Source of the DNA: Lycorma delicatula
Taxonomy: Eukaryota; Arthropoda; Insecta; Hemiptera; Fulgoridae
NCBI RefSeq assembly: GCF_047948215.1
Contig: NC_134455.1
Location: 161,492,575-161,556,574 of the forward strand
DNA: 64,000 nt
Direction of reading: 5' to 3'
The translations under genes and the position numbers were made by a program. Of the stretch, positions 1-9,892 are shown piece after piece. Position 1 is the stretch's first letter. Each line of letters opens with the position of its first letter. Under the pieces are notes generated by a model, which searched no databases, was not told the origin of the DNA, and saw only the letters and a program-made list of their open reading frames with translations.

Positions 1-220
1 ACGGACCTGACGGACACAGATGATAAATAACAACACCCGTATTACACGACACGACAACACAAAACACACGTAAACAGCGCAGTCGCACAACCACAACACT
101 ACGACATTAACTGAAGCACTGAATACAAAACCAAACCGGGAGACAGCGGCCACCTCTGCACGTTCTCCCACCACTAACCGGTCTCGACGCCAGTTCACAA
201 GTATGCCTGTTTGCTTATCG
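1..220. other. GC-richer unclassified block at window edge
   Basis: The first 220 bases are visibly richer in G and C than the following kilobase. They show no open frame, terminal repeat or recognisable motif. This is probably the end of an element lying outside the window. Confidence 0.25.
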
Positions 221-1414
221 GTTTAAACTCTGGAAATAGTTGTTCAATGACGTCATTTTTCAAGTATGCATTTCTTCAAGAGCATCTAACTACATTAAAT
301 ATTACCGGTTATAGTATTTTCACGCATCATGCACTCAATTAGCAAAAAAACGAACACTTTTCAATCTTATATTAAATCTTTAATCAAATTATTTTAAATC
401 TGCGTGCTTTCTAGGGTTAATTCCAGAATCTACTGTAACCGAAAAGTCATCTCATCAATCAAGATATCAAACGTAAAATAGGGTTAGATTCAAAATTTTT
501 AGATTAACAAAAATTTACTTTTAAAATCGAATTACAAGTTTTTCATAGACTACTTTCTCTACTATAATTTCAGTATACTACTATATACTTTTATATGTAA
601 TTATCTCTATTATAATATATACTTTTACTACTATGTCCTTTCAAAATAAATATCTCGTATTTTGCCATTTGTCAGGCGAGTAATTCTTTGAATATTTCTA
701 TTTTCTAATAATGTTTTAATTTCACCTATCAACCTACCTTAATTATCTGTTGTGCAATCTAATCGCTGTCCATAAATTGCCGCACTATTAAATTAATATA
801 AATCGCTACTTCCAAAATAATAATAATTAATTTTTTCCGTATTAATCAACGAATTGATTCAAAATCAATCAATGCTTGATTTTACTATTTTTTATTCTCG
901 AATAAAATCATCAGTTCTTTTGACAAACTGCTTATAATGACAGAATATTAAAAAAAAAATTACGTGTAATTTATAAACCATATACAAACTGAGATATTTA
1001 TTAAATCGGATAAAACATGATTGCTATTTTAAGATAACTGCATTTTGGTAAAAATTTCAAAGAGGAACTTTTGAAGAAAATTTTTTTTGATAGAAATGTT
1101 AAAAAAAGTCCTTCCGCATAAAAAAAGGAAGATAAGGATTTAAAATATTTCATCATCGTAAAGTAGAATTAGAGTGGTTTGAAAGTAGGAAATGGTTACA
1201 ACCTTTTCATAATTCTGGGGAGGAGGAAAATAAATAATTTTAAATTAATTTTGTTATTCCTTAAATACTCGTCCAGAATTTACGGATTTCGTGAAAATTA
1301 TAGATAAAGGGAAAAATCATGATGCAACCTGATAAAAAGTTTAATCGTACACAGTTCAAGAATATTAGTGAAGTGTGCAAAAGTTACGGACCATAATGGG
1401 TTAAACTGAATGGT
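221..1414. other. AT-rich sequence, nothing recognised
   Basis: Low-complexity A/T-rich DNA with no open frame of interest, no inverted repeat of note and no recognisable element. Confidence 0.6.
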
Positions 1415-1594
1415 ACTTCCTTGTATGAAGCGAAGGAAGTATTGTGATCGCGAAAAATTTCGGTTTTCAGATTTCAACGGAAATATCCATTCTGACTGTC
1501 CCTGAATCTATTTTACGTATCTCGCATAACTCAAAAACGATTAGGATGTTGAGATTTTGGATTTAGACTGTTGTAACATCTACACTAGTTTTGC
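1415..1594 (+). repeat. Interspersed repeat family A, copy 1, 5' half
   Basis: The segment begins with a near-palindromic end (ACTTCCTTGTATGAAG then AAGGAAGT). It continues with a conserved core (GTGATCGCGAAAAATTTCGG, then TTTCAGATTTCAAC) found again at 45960-46037 in reverse and at 53940-54000 forward. The copy stops at CTAGTTTTGC (1585-1594) and resumes at 3541. I do not recognise the class. No coding capacity is seen. Confidence 0.75.
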
Positions 1595-1598
1595 CGAC

Positions 1599-3217
1599 TG
1601 TAAATATGTTTTGGCAATCTTTATTGACATACAGGCAGCATTTCCTTCCTTGTGTTGGAGTTCTGTCCTCTATGAGTTGGAACGCCGCAATGTTCCCGTA
1701 GCCCTACAGGCCGTAGTACGTGTCTAACTCCACGGCTCTGTTTAAAGATGCGCACATAGGTGTGGAAAAATCCGTCTCCAGGGGAAGCCCGCAGAGTTCC
1801 ATTCTTGGTCCCTTGCTGTGGAACCTGGTCTTTGACGTATTGACATTTCCAGATGGGATCACGGTGTAGACTTTCGCCGATGACTGCATCCTATTAGATC
1901 GTGGTAACTCACGACGGCAGAAGATCGAGCTCAGGCGGCTTTGTCAGCCGCACAGGGCTGGATGGACATTCAACATTTAAAGATTTGTGTGCCCAAGACG
2001 AAGTAAGTACATGCTTCTCAAGGGTGCAGACAAATTATCGTACAGTCGAAACCCCCACATTATTTATAAAGGCTGTGTAATCAGCCGAGTTAGAGTTCAT
2101 AAGTACTTAGGTGTTTTGTTTGATGAGATGTTGCTGTTTAGCAACCACATTAAGCAAGTAGCGTTAGACGCCTAAGTTTGTGATGCACAAACTTAGGAGG
2201 ATTACTCAGAAAAACTATGGGTTGTCGGGCCGTCAAATGTACATGGTGTACTGAGGGTCTTTGAAAGGATGATCTCTTACGCGGCGCCCATTTGGGAGCA
2301 TAGGTTGGGCATGAATTTTCAATTCAAGAAGGTTGAGCACTTATTCAAAATTTAAGGAGTGCCCAGCGCAGAGCCTTAATTGTATGCACTAGTGTTTTTA
2401 AAATACCTCCTACGAGGCTACCATCGTATTGAGAAAGGCTCTCCCAATCGATTTAGTGGTGAAAGTTGGGGCAGTCATGTGGAAATTGAGAAGAGGTCGG
2501 GAGGCCGAGGTATTTGGAATGAGGTTTCAAGCCGGGACAATACCGGAACGGAACGGTGATCACAATGCATCGGATCTAAATTTCGTACAGTTGCCCATAT
2601 CCTGCCTGCGGAAGATGCTACAGAGCCTTGCGATGCATACACGGCAGCAGGAGTGGCACACCACGACTAAGGGAAGATCCTTGTATAAATTTATACAAGA
2701 TCAGGGGGTTAGGGGGGGGGGGGGCTTGAGCTCGTTTTTAAGGGCAACGGGTGCCCAGGTGCTCACCAATCATGTTAATTTAAACCAATATCTGTTTCGG
2801 TTCCGCCTGGCAGCTGATGACCTGTGCGTCTGTGGGGAGGTCCAGTTAAATGAATACCTGATGTTTGACGGCACTGCTCTTGGAGTGGAGGGGGGTCAGA
2901 GACCGGGCCACTCTGGAATTTAGAGGTCAAGGGGAAAATTGGCCATTCACAAGCGGCGAGTCAATGTGGCGAGAGCCGTATTGTCGGACCGTGTGGGAGT
3001 TCCTTGTTGCGGTGGTTTTGTTCAACCGACATCAGTAGTTTACCTAAGGGAAAAGACTCCTACCGCACTGCTGTGTGAAGCTAATCTAGAGATATATATG
3101 GCTGACCACCAGCCAATTAAGTTTTCAAGCGCTTTAATGGACAGATACTTGCTAGCATTCAGCGACTTAGGCATGGCAGCGAATTTCTGTCTCGACGAAA
3201 TTAATTTCAATTTATAG
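1599..3217 (+). pseudogene. R1-type reverse transcriptase, broken
   Basis: ORF2 remnant of the LINE. In order it shows motif A (FIDIQAAF, catalytic Asp kept, from about 1635), motif B-like PQSSILGPLLWN (about 1788-1825), motif C as FADDCILL (about 1873-1896, both Asp kept), and the thumb segment KYLGVLFDE (about 2101-2127). It ends with a C-terminal cysteine-containing tail (DLCVCGE, about 2818-2840) of the kind that closes R1/TRAS ORF2 proteins. Several frameshifts and stops separate these blocks, for instance a stop before FADD. The 164-codon frame at 2429-2923 and the 92-codon frame at 2939-3217 are pieces of this tail. The endonuclease domain is missing because of 5' truncation. The element is dead. 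Confidence 0.75.
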
Positions 3218-3348
3218 ATGTATATATATTTTTTGTAGTTGACGGGGTGCGCCTACCCATTTTAGCAAATATATGACAAGCAAACGGTTGAACACGTAAA
3301 CCGGTGGTGTTTGGCACCGTGCTTATTCCGATCACGCTGTTAGGTAAG

Positions 3349-3407
3349 CTCTAGGAGCTATTTAGGATACTGGTATTAGCTACCAGTATCCTAAATAGCT
3401 CCTAGAG
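3349..3407. repeat. Perfect hairpin, 27-bp arms, 5-base loop
   Basis: Left arm 3349-3375, loop TTAGC 3376-3380, right arm 3381-3407; all 27 positions pair. It lies in the 3' UTR of the R1-clade LINE. A perfect stem of this length in otherwise decayed DNA points to a recent snap-back copy event or to gene conversion between arms. Confidence 0.95.
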
Positions 3408-3540
3408 GCTCAGTAGCTGTTCAGAGGCTCAGCTCAGACTGTTCGAGGCTCAGTAGACTTTTGTGGCACAGACATTTGGTATTATACTTTAGGACGACCG
3501 AATGAGTGGTGCGGAAGAAACGCCAAGCAAACCAATCAAT

Positions 3541-3870
3541 CTAGTTGTGCACCTTCCCTTTTGATTGCAATCGACTGGACCGAAAATGCTCAAACAAGGC
3601 CCAAAATCCAAACAATTTGGATTTTGGACTTTTTCTGAACTGCAGTAATAAGCAGTAAATATCAAAATATATTGATTTTTTAATATTTATTAACCTCCGA
3701 TTGTAAAATATTACAATAAATAATAATTCAATAATAACAATAAAAAAAAAGTTATTAGAAGTTATCAATAAAATAAAATTTTATGTACTTTTCATTTTAA
3801 AGAAACGTATATATGTTATTTAATAGGCGTACAAGAGTGTAATGTAATGTCCACATCAGATTTTTTAGTA
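3541..3870 (+). repeat. Interspersed repeat family A, copy 1, 3' half
   Basis: Begins CTAGTTGTGCACC and continues with CTTTTGATTGCAATCGACTG. It ends near AATAGGCGTACAAG and CCACATCAGATTTTTT. The same order is found in reverse at 45201-45815 and, in decayed form, at 54240-54424. The 75-codon minus-strand frame inside it is chance. Confidence 0.7.
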
Positions 3871-3970
3871 ATTATCTTCCTGTGATTTCCACAGGTGCTG
3901 TTTTGGTCCCAATTTCATTTCTGGTGTATATAAATTATTTTCTGAATTTGAATATTCAGGATAAATTTGT

Positions 3971-4516
3971 TTGATTTGCTTGTTTTTGGTGATGGTTGTT
4001 TGGATAATGTTGTAATGAATGCTAATCTGAGTCTGAAATTGGTTAAAAATAGGATGGATAAAATTTTTTTTGCATTAATACAATTAAAACTAAAGTACTT
4101 TATTTTTCTAACAGGAGAAAAATTAATAAAATAATTAGACATAAATTTGATTGCTGTCAACTTAATATGAATATTAGTAATTGTACCTTGCTAACTTTTG
4201 TTAATTCTGTTAAATATCTTGGGATAGATTTTGATTGTAATCTGAAGTTTAATACTCATACAAATAATCTGCTTAAGAAGATTAGGAGGCCCTTTTACAA
4301 ATTTAGAATTCTTAGGCATATTTTTTCTTATATCCAGCTTAGAATGGTTTATTGTGTATCTGTTCAGGTATTATTTCACTTGGCATTTTGGTTTGGGGGA
4401 ATACGTTTGACTACGTACTCCAGCCGCTATTAGTTATTGTTACTCCTTATTAAACATCTGTCTGGTTAAATCGTATATTTTTCCTTACTGTTAATATTGT
4501 TCCTGTTTGTAACATC
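3971..4516 (+). pseudogene. LINE reverse transcriptase C-terminal half, upstream segment
   Basis: Readable blocks are NANLSLKLVKNRMDKIF (about 4018-4068) and, after a slip at the poly(T) run near 4065, a continuous stretch with TKVLYFSNRRKINKI and RHKFDCCQLN. Next come VKYLGIDFD (about 4212-4238), LLKKIRRPFYKFRILR and LRMVYCVSVQ, typical of the thumb and connection of non-LTR reverse transcriptases. A further slip near 4395 moves to the frame with WGNTFDYVLQPLLVI. An ATG at 4167 gives an apparent 88-residue ORF, but it is internal to the domain and not a start. The segment runs up to the TA where the DNA transposon begins. It is non-functional. Confidence 0.7.
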
Positions 4517-4518
4517 TA

Positions 4519-6870
4519 GTTGCCTTGTCATGTCCACTATGATCCAACTCTCCTACTCCGCGTGATCGTGTACTATTTGCCACGAAAACAGTGCCGTGCT
4601 TTCGCTATGCAGTGATCGTGTCTTTACAAGTGTGATTGTAGGAGTTTTTTTTTGAATGTGTGGTCTATTGTTAAAAATGTCTGTAGTTTCACCTGATTTA
4701 CCAAGTCAGAGTAGGAAAATTGTGCATAACGTTTATTGTTATTTTCAACATTTAAAAACTTTGTTTTTTGTGTGTATTTTTCCAACGCTCAATAAGCTAC
4801 AAAAGATGCTTGTTGTTTTTCTCTCAGAACTGTTAAGCGAATTACTGCAGAGGGTAATAAGGGGGCTACCCAAAGGAAAGCCGATAACAAAAGAAGTGTA
4901 AACTCTTTTTCTTCTCCGAAGAAACGACGACCATATAATAAAGACGTGACAGATTTGAATTAATACTCAAATCTGAATTGATGAGGACGTAATCCGTAGA
5001 ATCGTTCTTGAGTTGAGCGTCCTTGTGTTCTATGACCGTGGGGAGTATCCTACCGTTCACAAAGTAAAACGCACGTTTTAAGAAAATATTAATTACAGTG
5101 GTAGCGTGATGTCTTTATGGATAATTTTTAAGATTCTTGAATTTTCATTCAAAAATGTAACGATGCTAGAAAGTTTTTAATGGAAAGGCCAAACATTGTT
5201 TTATTATTAGAAGCATTCCTTAAAAAATGCATAACATTCGAAACAAAGAAAATCCACGCCCTATTGTATATTTAGATGAAAATCGGTAAACCAAAACCAC
5301 TCGAAAAATTATACTTGGTAAAATTCGTCAAGTACAGGTGGCTTGAAGGTTTCTTGTCGTTAAAGGTTGCCGTTTAAATTTTTGTCAGGCTAAATCAGCT
5401 AGGTATGGTTTTATTAATAATGCCAAACTATTGTTTCATTCGAAAAAATCTGGTGATTTCCATGACGAAATGAATGCAGAGATTCTTGCCGATTGGTTCA
5501 CGGGTTGATTTGTGGATTAGGAGAATGGTGCATCATTATCATGGATAACGCATGTTACCATTCCATATATAAGAAAGGGTGCCGACTAGTAACATAAAGA
5601 AATCTGACATAAGGGAATGGTTAAAGAGAAAAACATTGGACCTAGTTCTTTGGTCACCAAGCTTGAGTTTCTAAATATTGTTCGACAACATAACACAAAA
5701 GTACAAAATTTACAAGGTTGACGAGTTGGTAGTAAGTATGAGTCACAGAGTGTTACGCCTTTCACCATATCACTGTCAATTTAACCCATTTGACTTCTGT
5801 GGGCCCAGATTAAAAGAAATGTCGCTGATAAAAGCAATACTTGTAAAATAAAAAGAAATTAGTTTTGGTGAATGATACCACTGAATGTGTAACTACTGAC
5901 CATTGGGTTAGGTGCGTTAGTCATGCTAAAAAACTTCATGGAAACGATTTTGTCAAAGAAGGACTGCGAGAGGAAACAATGAACCATTCTGTTATATATC
6001 TCCGTGACGATGAAGACAGTGAATCTGACGATTTGTCAGAGTAACTTACATTTTTATTTTAAGGTTGTGAAAAAAACTAAATTTGCATATTTTACGGAAA
6101 TTTTTTGGTCAAGTTAAAAGTATGTTACTTTTTTCTTTTTTTTATCTACAGAGCCGTTTATGCATCAGTAACATCCATATTATTCAAGTGATATAAATTT
6201 AAGTGATCATTTATTTAACCATCAAGTGAATAAGCATTATTGATCATCACAGTTCCGAAGATTTACATCGAAATTTCCCGATTTAAAAGAAAACTGTTTT
6301 CCCAAGGTCAGTAATTTATTAAATTTATAACAGTAATTTAGACGTCATATTTTATTTGAATTATTTTTAGAACAAGCCTATAAGAAATAAACGTTTTTAA
6401 ATGTTCTATTAACGTAACTGCATTCTGGGACGTTTATTTCATAGTTTCATAGTTTGAAACTTTGAAATAAGTTTCATAAGTAAACTTTCATAGTTCACGC
6501 TATGAAAAAAATTACTTATGTATATCTTTTGTAATCTTACATTATAATTATGACTGCAGTAGTATTTATTGATAACTTATATGAAATAATATTATAGTAC
6601 AACCAGAACTAGACAAAAGAGTTCTTAATTCTATAATTATTTTAGGCCAGTAGAAAAATAAACATTGAAAATTATTATTGCAAGAGATGATTATGTTATT
6701 TAGACTAGATTGTTTTATTCTAAGATATACGTTCAATTATTACGCTGTGAACTATACAGAAATTACATAGTGAGCAAAACATTGCTTACCGTTTTAAACA
6801 GGATGTGTGTGAGGGAGCATGTGCGTATGAACTGAGATCCAATGGCGGGGCTGTATGCTGCGCGCGCAAC
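4519..6870 (+). mobile_element. IS630/Tc1-like DNA transposon, 2352 bp, inserted at TA
   Basis: Bounded by TA at 4517-4518 and TA at 6871-6872. The ends read GTTGC inward from both sides (4519-4523 and the complement of 6866-6870), with only weak similarity beyond. Outside the two TAs the LINE reading frame is continuous, which fixes the boundaries independently of the short terminal match. The inside holds one decayed DDE transposase (4677-6044), then about 800 bp of AT-rich non-coding DNA with several TTTCATAG-like repeats near 6440-6500. TA target duplication is the rule for the IS630/Tc1/mariner superfamily. Confidence 0.75.
4677..6044 (+). pseudogene. DDE (IS630/Tc1-like) transposase, decayed
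   Basis: Start chosen at the ATG giving MSVVSPDLPSQSRKIVHNVY, an N-terminus of the large arthropod DDE transposase family with an acidic tail. After a frameshift come a helix-turn-helix piece (RTVKRITAEGNKGATQ, about 4827-4874) and a basic linker with SSPKKRRPYNK. Next is the first catalytic block (PRPIVYLDEN, about 5258-5287), then FHSKKSGDFHDEMNAE (about 5434-5481). The second is IMDNACYHS (about 5538-5565), and a distal block HRVLRLSPYHCQFNP sits at about 5748-5792. The C-terminus RDDEDSESDDLSE and stop are intact. At least six frameshifts or stops disrupt it. The third catalytic position (consensus Glu or Asp after QFNPIE) falls in a degraded stretch. Confidence 0.75.
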
Positions 6871-6872
6871 TA

Positions 6873-7168
6873 ACCCTCTGATACTATTGGTAATGAGTAT
6901 AGTAATTTGCTTTATTCTTTATTTAAGGTTGTTAATCTTAAAAATCTATTTTTTAGAAATGTTATTTGTTTATAAAAATCAACATTTATTTAAATTCTAT
7001 TATACTCATTCCTGTATAACTACACGTAGAAGTTTATATAATACAACTAGTCGATTATTGTTAATGCTTCATATTGATTTGGGTAATTTTATTTCTGTTC
7101 ACTCCTTAAAGAAATATTCGAAGGATTTTTCTTTAAACGATGACTATGATTTCAACAGTGTATATTAA
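6873..7168 (+). pseudogene. LINE reverse transcriptase C-terminus, downstream segment
   Basis: Continues the frame broken at 4517: after the TA the same frame reads PSDTIGNEYSNLLYSLFKVV and NLKNLFFRNV. After one slip near 6970 it enters the frame with YKNQHLFKFYYTHS and TTRRSLYN. This matches the style of the extreme C-terminus of Jockey/CR1-like ORF2 proteins (short basic block, H-rich block, TRR). The 108-codon ORF starting at 6842 begins inside the DNA transposon, so its ATG is artefactual. Confidence 0.65.
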
Positions 7169-7249
7169 TTTAATTCGGGTATTTTTGTTTTTATTTCTCT
7201 AAGTGATGTTTTTATAAAAGATATTTTATTATATTGTTTATTGCAAGCT

Positions 7250-7280
7250 ACAATATAGCTTACATGATAAGCTATATTGT
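7250..7280. repeat. Perfect 13-bp stem-loop in LINE 3' UTR
   Basis: Arms ACAATATAGCTTA (7250-7262) and TAAGCTATATTGT (7268-7280), loop CATGA. It sits 80 bases after the LINE stop codon and could be part of the 3' UTR structure recognised by the element's reverse transcriptase. Confidence 0.85.
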
Positions 7281-7321
7281 GTTTGTATTTGATTTATTGT
7301 ATATTTTGGTTTCTTATAGAT

Positions 7322-7559
7322 CAGTGGTTCTCAAACTTTTCCGAGTCGTGGCGCCCTTTTTCAATTAAAAGTTTTCCATGGCGCCTTACTCTAAGTAAAA
7401 GTATGACTACTCGTAAGTAAGAGATAAAAATAGATAAAACTCGTGTATTTTCATTACTATTTTACTTTATTAACATTAAATTAATAATTATAAATGACTT
7501 GGTTCAATTAATTATGAAGATTTTACAATATTTCGCGGCGCACAGTTTGAGAATTACTG
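7322..7559. mobile_element. hAT-type MITE, 238 bp
   Basis: Ends are CAGTGGTTCTCAAACT and, on the complementary strand of the other end, CAGTAATTCTCAAACT, 14 of 16 matching. The flanks TTATAGAT (7314-7321) and TAATAGAT (7560-7567) match at 7 of 8, as expected for an 8-bp hAT target duplication. There is no coding capacity. The interior keeps short GGCGCC and GGCGCA blocks near the ends. Confidence 0.8.
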
Positions 7560-7866
7560 TAATAGATTATTTCCTTTCTACTTTGAGTGGTATTTTAGTA
7601 TTTAAAGTTTTAGGTATTTAAAGTTTCGTATTTTAAGTTTTATATATAAATTATGATTTTGATAAAATTTTTTGTTTGATTATTCTTGATACTATGTTTA
7701 TCATTACTCTTGCTCTCGACTCAAATATTTACTTTTGAAAGCCGGTTTGATGTTTATTATTAGAAATGTTTTATTGTACCTTTATTTTAAAATTTTTATT
7801 ATGGGTATTGTATTGTATAATATTCTATCTATTAAAGTGAATTTAAATAAATATATAAATAAATAA

Positions 7867-8859
7867 CCTGGACAATACAAATGTTTCTCAAAAGTGAAAT
7901 AATATAACTTGGTCGATCATGGATCTTATAAACTGTCGTCAAAATGCCGCCAAATCGTGTTATCATATGGAAATCAAAATAATTACATAAGTAGATAACA
8001 TACTTCATTCATCCGTTCAGTAAACATTGTTATCATTCGTTAGCTATTATTTTCAATGTGAAATTTACACCGCTAGGCAAAAGTAAAATGGTTTTCAAAA
8101 CCACGGAGTTTCATTTTTACGTGTTATGTTATTTATTGGGTAAACTGAGTAATTCAAAGCATGAAAACATCAAACTTTTAGTTATAGTGCACATTACAAA
8201 TAAATGTATAAATAATATACCCATATCAGCTAAAAGCAGTTAAAATTTATCATAAAATAACACTTATTATTAGAGTATTAGTTCATTATTTCTGCTAGGG
8301 TTATCAAATGGTTAACTTCAGGTTAATGACCTCCATACCGCCTCTAATTAATTAGTTAATTAACAGCGTGTACTTCTGAATGGTGTTGTCTACTGATGTG
8401 AGAAGTTAGCTGCCAGCGGATATCTGTACCCATTGTTCAATGTCAGACAGCAACATACGAACAGAGATGACCCAGTACAAAAACGTCCCAGAGCTTTACA
8501 CCGCGCGCGCGCAAACACACACACACAGACATTTAGTTTTTATTTTATTTTTATGAAGATTTTTTAGTTCAAATAACAGTAAATGGTTAATCAAAAAGAA
8601 TTAATTACAGCCAATTACATAGCCTAAAAACCCATTTCTGGACAAAAAGAAATGCGTGTCTGGTAATAATAGGAGTAACATCGACTTGAATGAGAAGGTA
8701 AAGTCGTCAAGTTTTATATATCATTTAAACAAGGAGAATATTAAATGATGAATGAAGATCCGCCGATTTAAGCAGAATTTTTTAAATACATTGCACAGTA
8801 GAAATAGTGCAGTGGTGCAGAAGTTTTGGCGATAGTCACAGAAAAGATCCTGTCAAAAA
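7867..8859. other. Unassigned AT-rich spacer with a CG/AC microsatellite
   Basis: No supported gene. A short alternating CG run followed by an AC run lies at about 8500-8526. The block 8340-8500 is richer in G and C but shows no motif. The 61-codon frame at 8058-8243 has no recognisable feature. Confidence 0.5.
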
Positions 8860-9892
8860 TATTGGTCAGGAGATAAACAAATACGATGGTGTAATGGTAC
8901 ATCCTGACCCCATAGGGGAAGACACCCACCTTGTGACAATACCGGTCGGTACACTACTCCCTCTGTACCTAGCCCTGATGGGCTTACCGGAGGTCATCAT
9001 CTTCCAGACCCTCAATACCTGTTTACTTTTTTCAGTCATCAGTACAGCCTCTTTCAGGATGGCACCGCTGCGAATGCCTCGAAAGACATTTCCATCGGTC
9101 TTAAAGCCCATCGACTAACAAAAGATATTTACTAGTGACACTAGTGACTAACAAAAGACACCCGCCTAGTGACGTTTCGGTTGCCACCCCCCCCTCCATC
9201 GTTCCTTGCCCTGTTGGGCTCTAACGGGAGTGGTTTATCGCCCACTGACTTTTTGCATCTCATAGTAATAAGCCTGGCCTCCTTGGGATGCCACCGATGC
9301 AAATGCCTCGGTAGATATTTGCATCGGTGATTTAATAACTCAGCTTATTGCCTTAGCTGTAGGCCTCGTCCGGACATCTTGAATGTCCTACATCGTCTCT
9401 CTCTGAACTAGCTAACGGGCCCGCGGAAGCGCAAACCCCGCGCCTAGTTCTACTTATTATGAGCCAATTTCGTGAATGTCTCGTAATTTGAGGCAAAATA
9501 AACACAACATACCACCAAAGAAGTTGATCCCAACAACGAAATTTAGTCCTAAATTCCCTTACTGAACTCAACTTTAGTTCATACCCCTGACTTAGGTTAA
9601 ATTATTTATTTCCGGTCTGGTCTACAAGGGAGAGGCGGACAGACCTCCTACTCCCACTCAGCTCCATCGCAGAGTCCTGCGTTACATTCTCCTCATAACC
9701 ACCGACGAGATGCCGCTACACCTCACGGCTGCATGGGATCTGTGCCCTCGGCAGTGCAGTCGCCGTTCCGCTGACAGCTTATACAATTTATAATCACCTC
9801 AAATCTAACTAACTGTGGCTCGCCGCCAAAGCGCCTACCTTCGGTCAATCAATCTGTCCAGGCGGTCTCTAATCGCCCGGGTTCCTACTTTA
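8860..9892 (-). other. 3' UTR of the R1-clade LINE with internal duplication
   Basis: Follows the ORF2 stop. It contains two related blocks of about 75-80 bp (9251-9330 and 9027-9098), both with CCGATG, GCCTCG and an inverted CATCGG. It also has a repeated GACTAACAAAAGA (9112-9124 and 9147-9159). The small ORFs here on both strands share no domain and are treated as chance. Confidence 0.5.
9292..9329. repeat. 13-bp-arm stem-loop in LINE 3' UTR
   Basis: Arms CACCGATGCAAAT (9292-9304) and ATTTGCATCGGTG (9317-9329) pair perfectly around a 12-base loop. The diverged duplicate at about 9053-9093 keeps the same outline imperfectly. Confidence 0.85.

Larger units (their letters stand above)
1595..3540 (+). 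mobile_element. 5'-truncated R1-clade LINE inserted into repeat family A
   Basis: Non-LTR retrotransposon fragment running from reverse-transcriptase motif A to a 3' UTR. It is bounded by CTAGTTTTGC (1585-1594) and CTAGTTGTGC (3541-3550), a 9/10 match that fits a target-site duplication. The halves of repeat A on either side are consecutive parts of the family, as comparison with the copy at 45201-46037 shows. The 3' UTR (about 3218-3540) has a 27-bp perfect inverted repeat at 3349-3407, followed by three spaced copies of GAGGCTCAG. No poly(A) tail is visible, as is common in R1-type elements. Confidence 0.7.
3960..7866 (+). mobile_element. 3' part of a Jockey/CR1-like LINE, interrupted by two DNA elements
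   Basis: Composite feature. Reverse-transcriptase coding sequence runs from about 3971 to the TA at 4517-4518 and resumes in frame after the TA at 6871-6872, ending at a stop near 7168. The probable 3' UTR continues to an A/TAAA-rich tail at about 7835-7866. The 2352-bp DNA transposon 4519-6870 and the hAT-type MITE 7322-7559 lie inside it. Clade assignment is by general look of the C-terminal half; the catalytic YADD region is not recognisable. The 3' UTR extent is inferred. Confidence 0.6.

Noticed and set aside
4167..4433. 88-codon ORF as a separate gene
   Set aside because: The frame is open upstream of the ATG and is the internal part of a LINE reverse transcriptase.
6842..7168. 108-codon ORF as a membrane protein gene
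   Set aside because: It starts inside the DNA transposon and continues into the LINE C-terminus; the hydrophobic start is an artefact of the joint.
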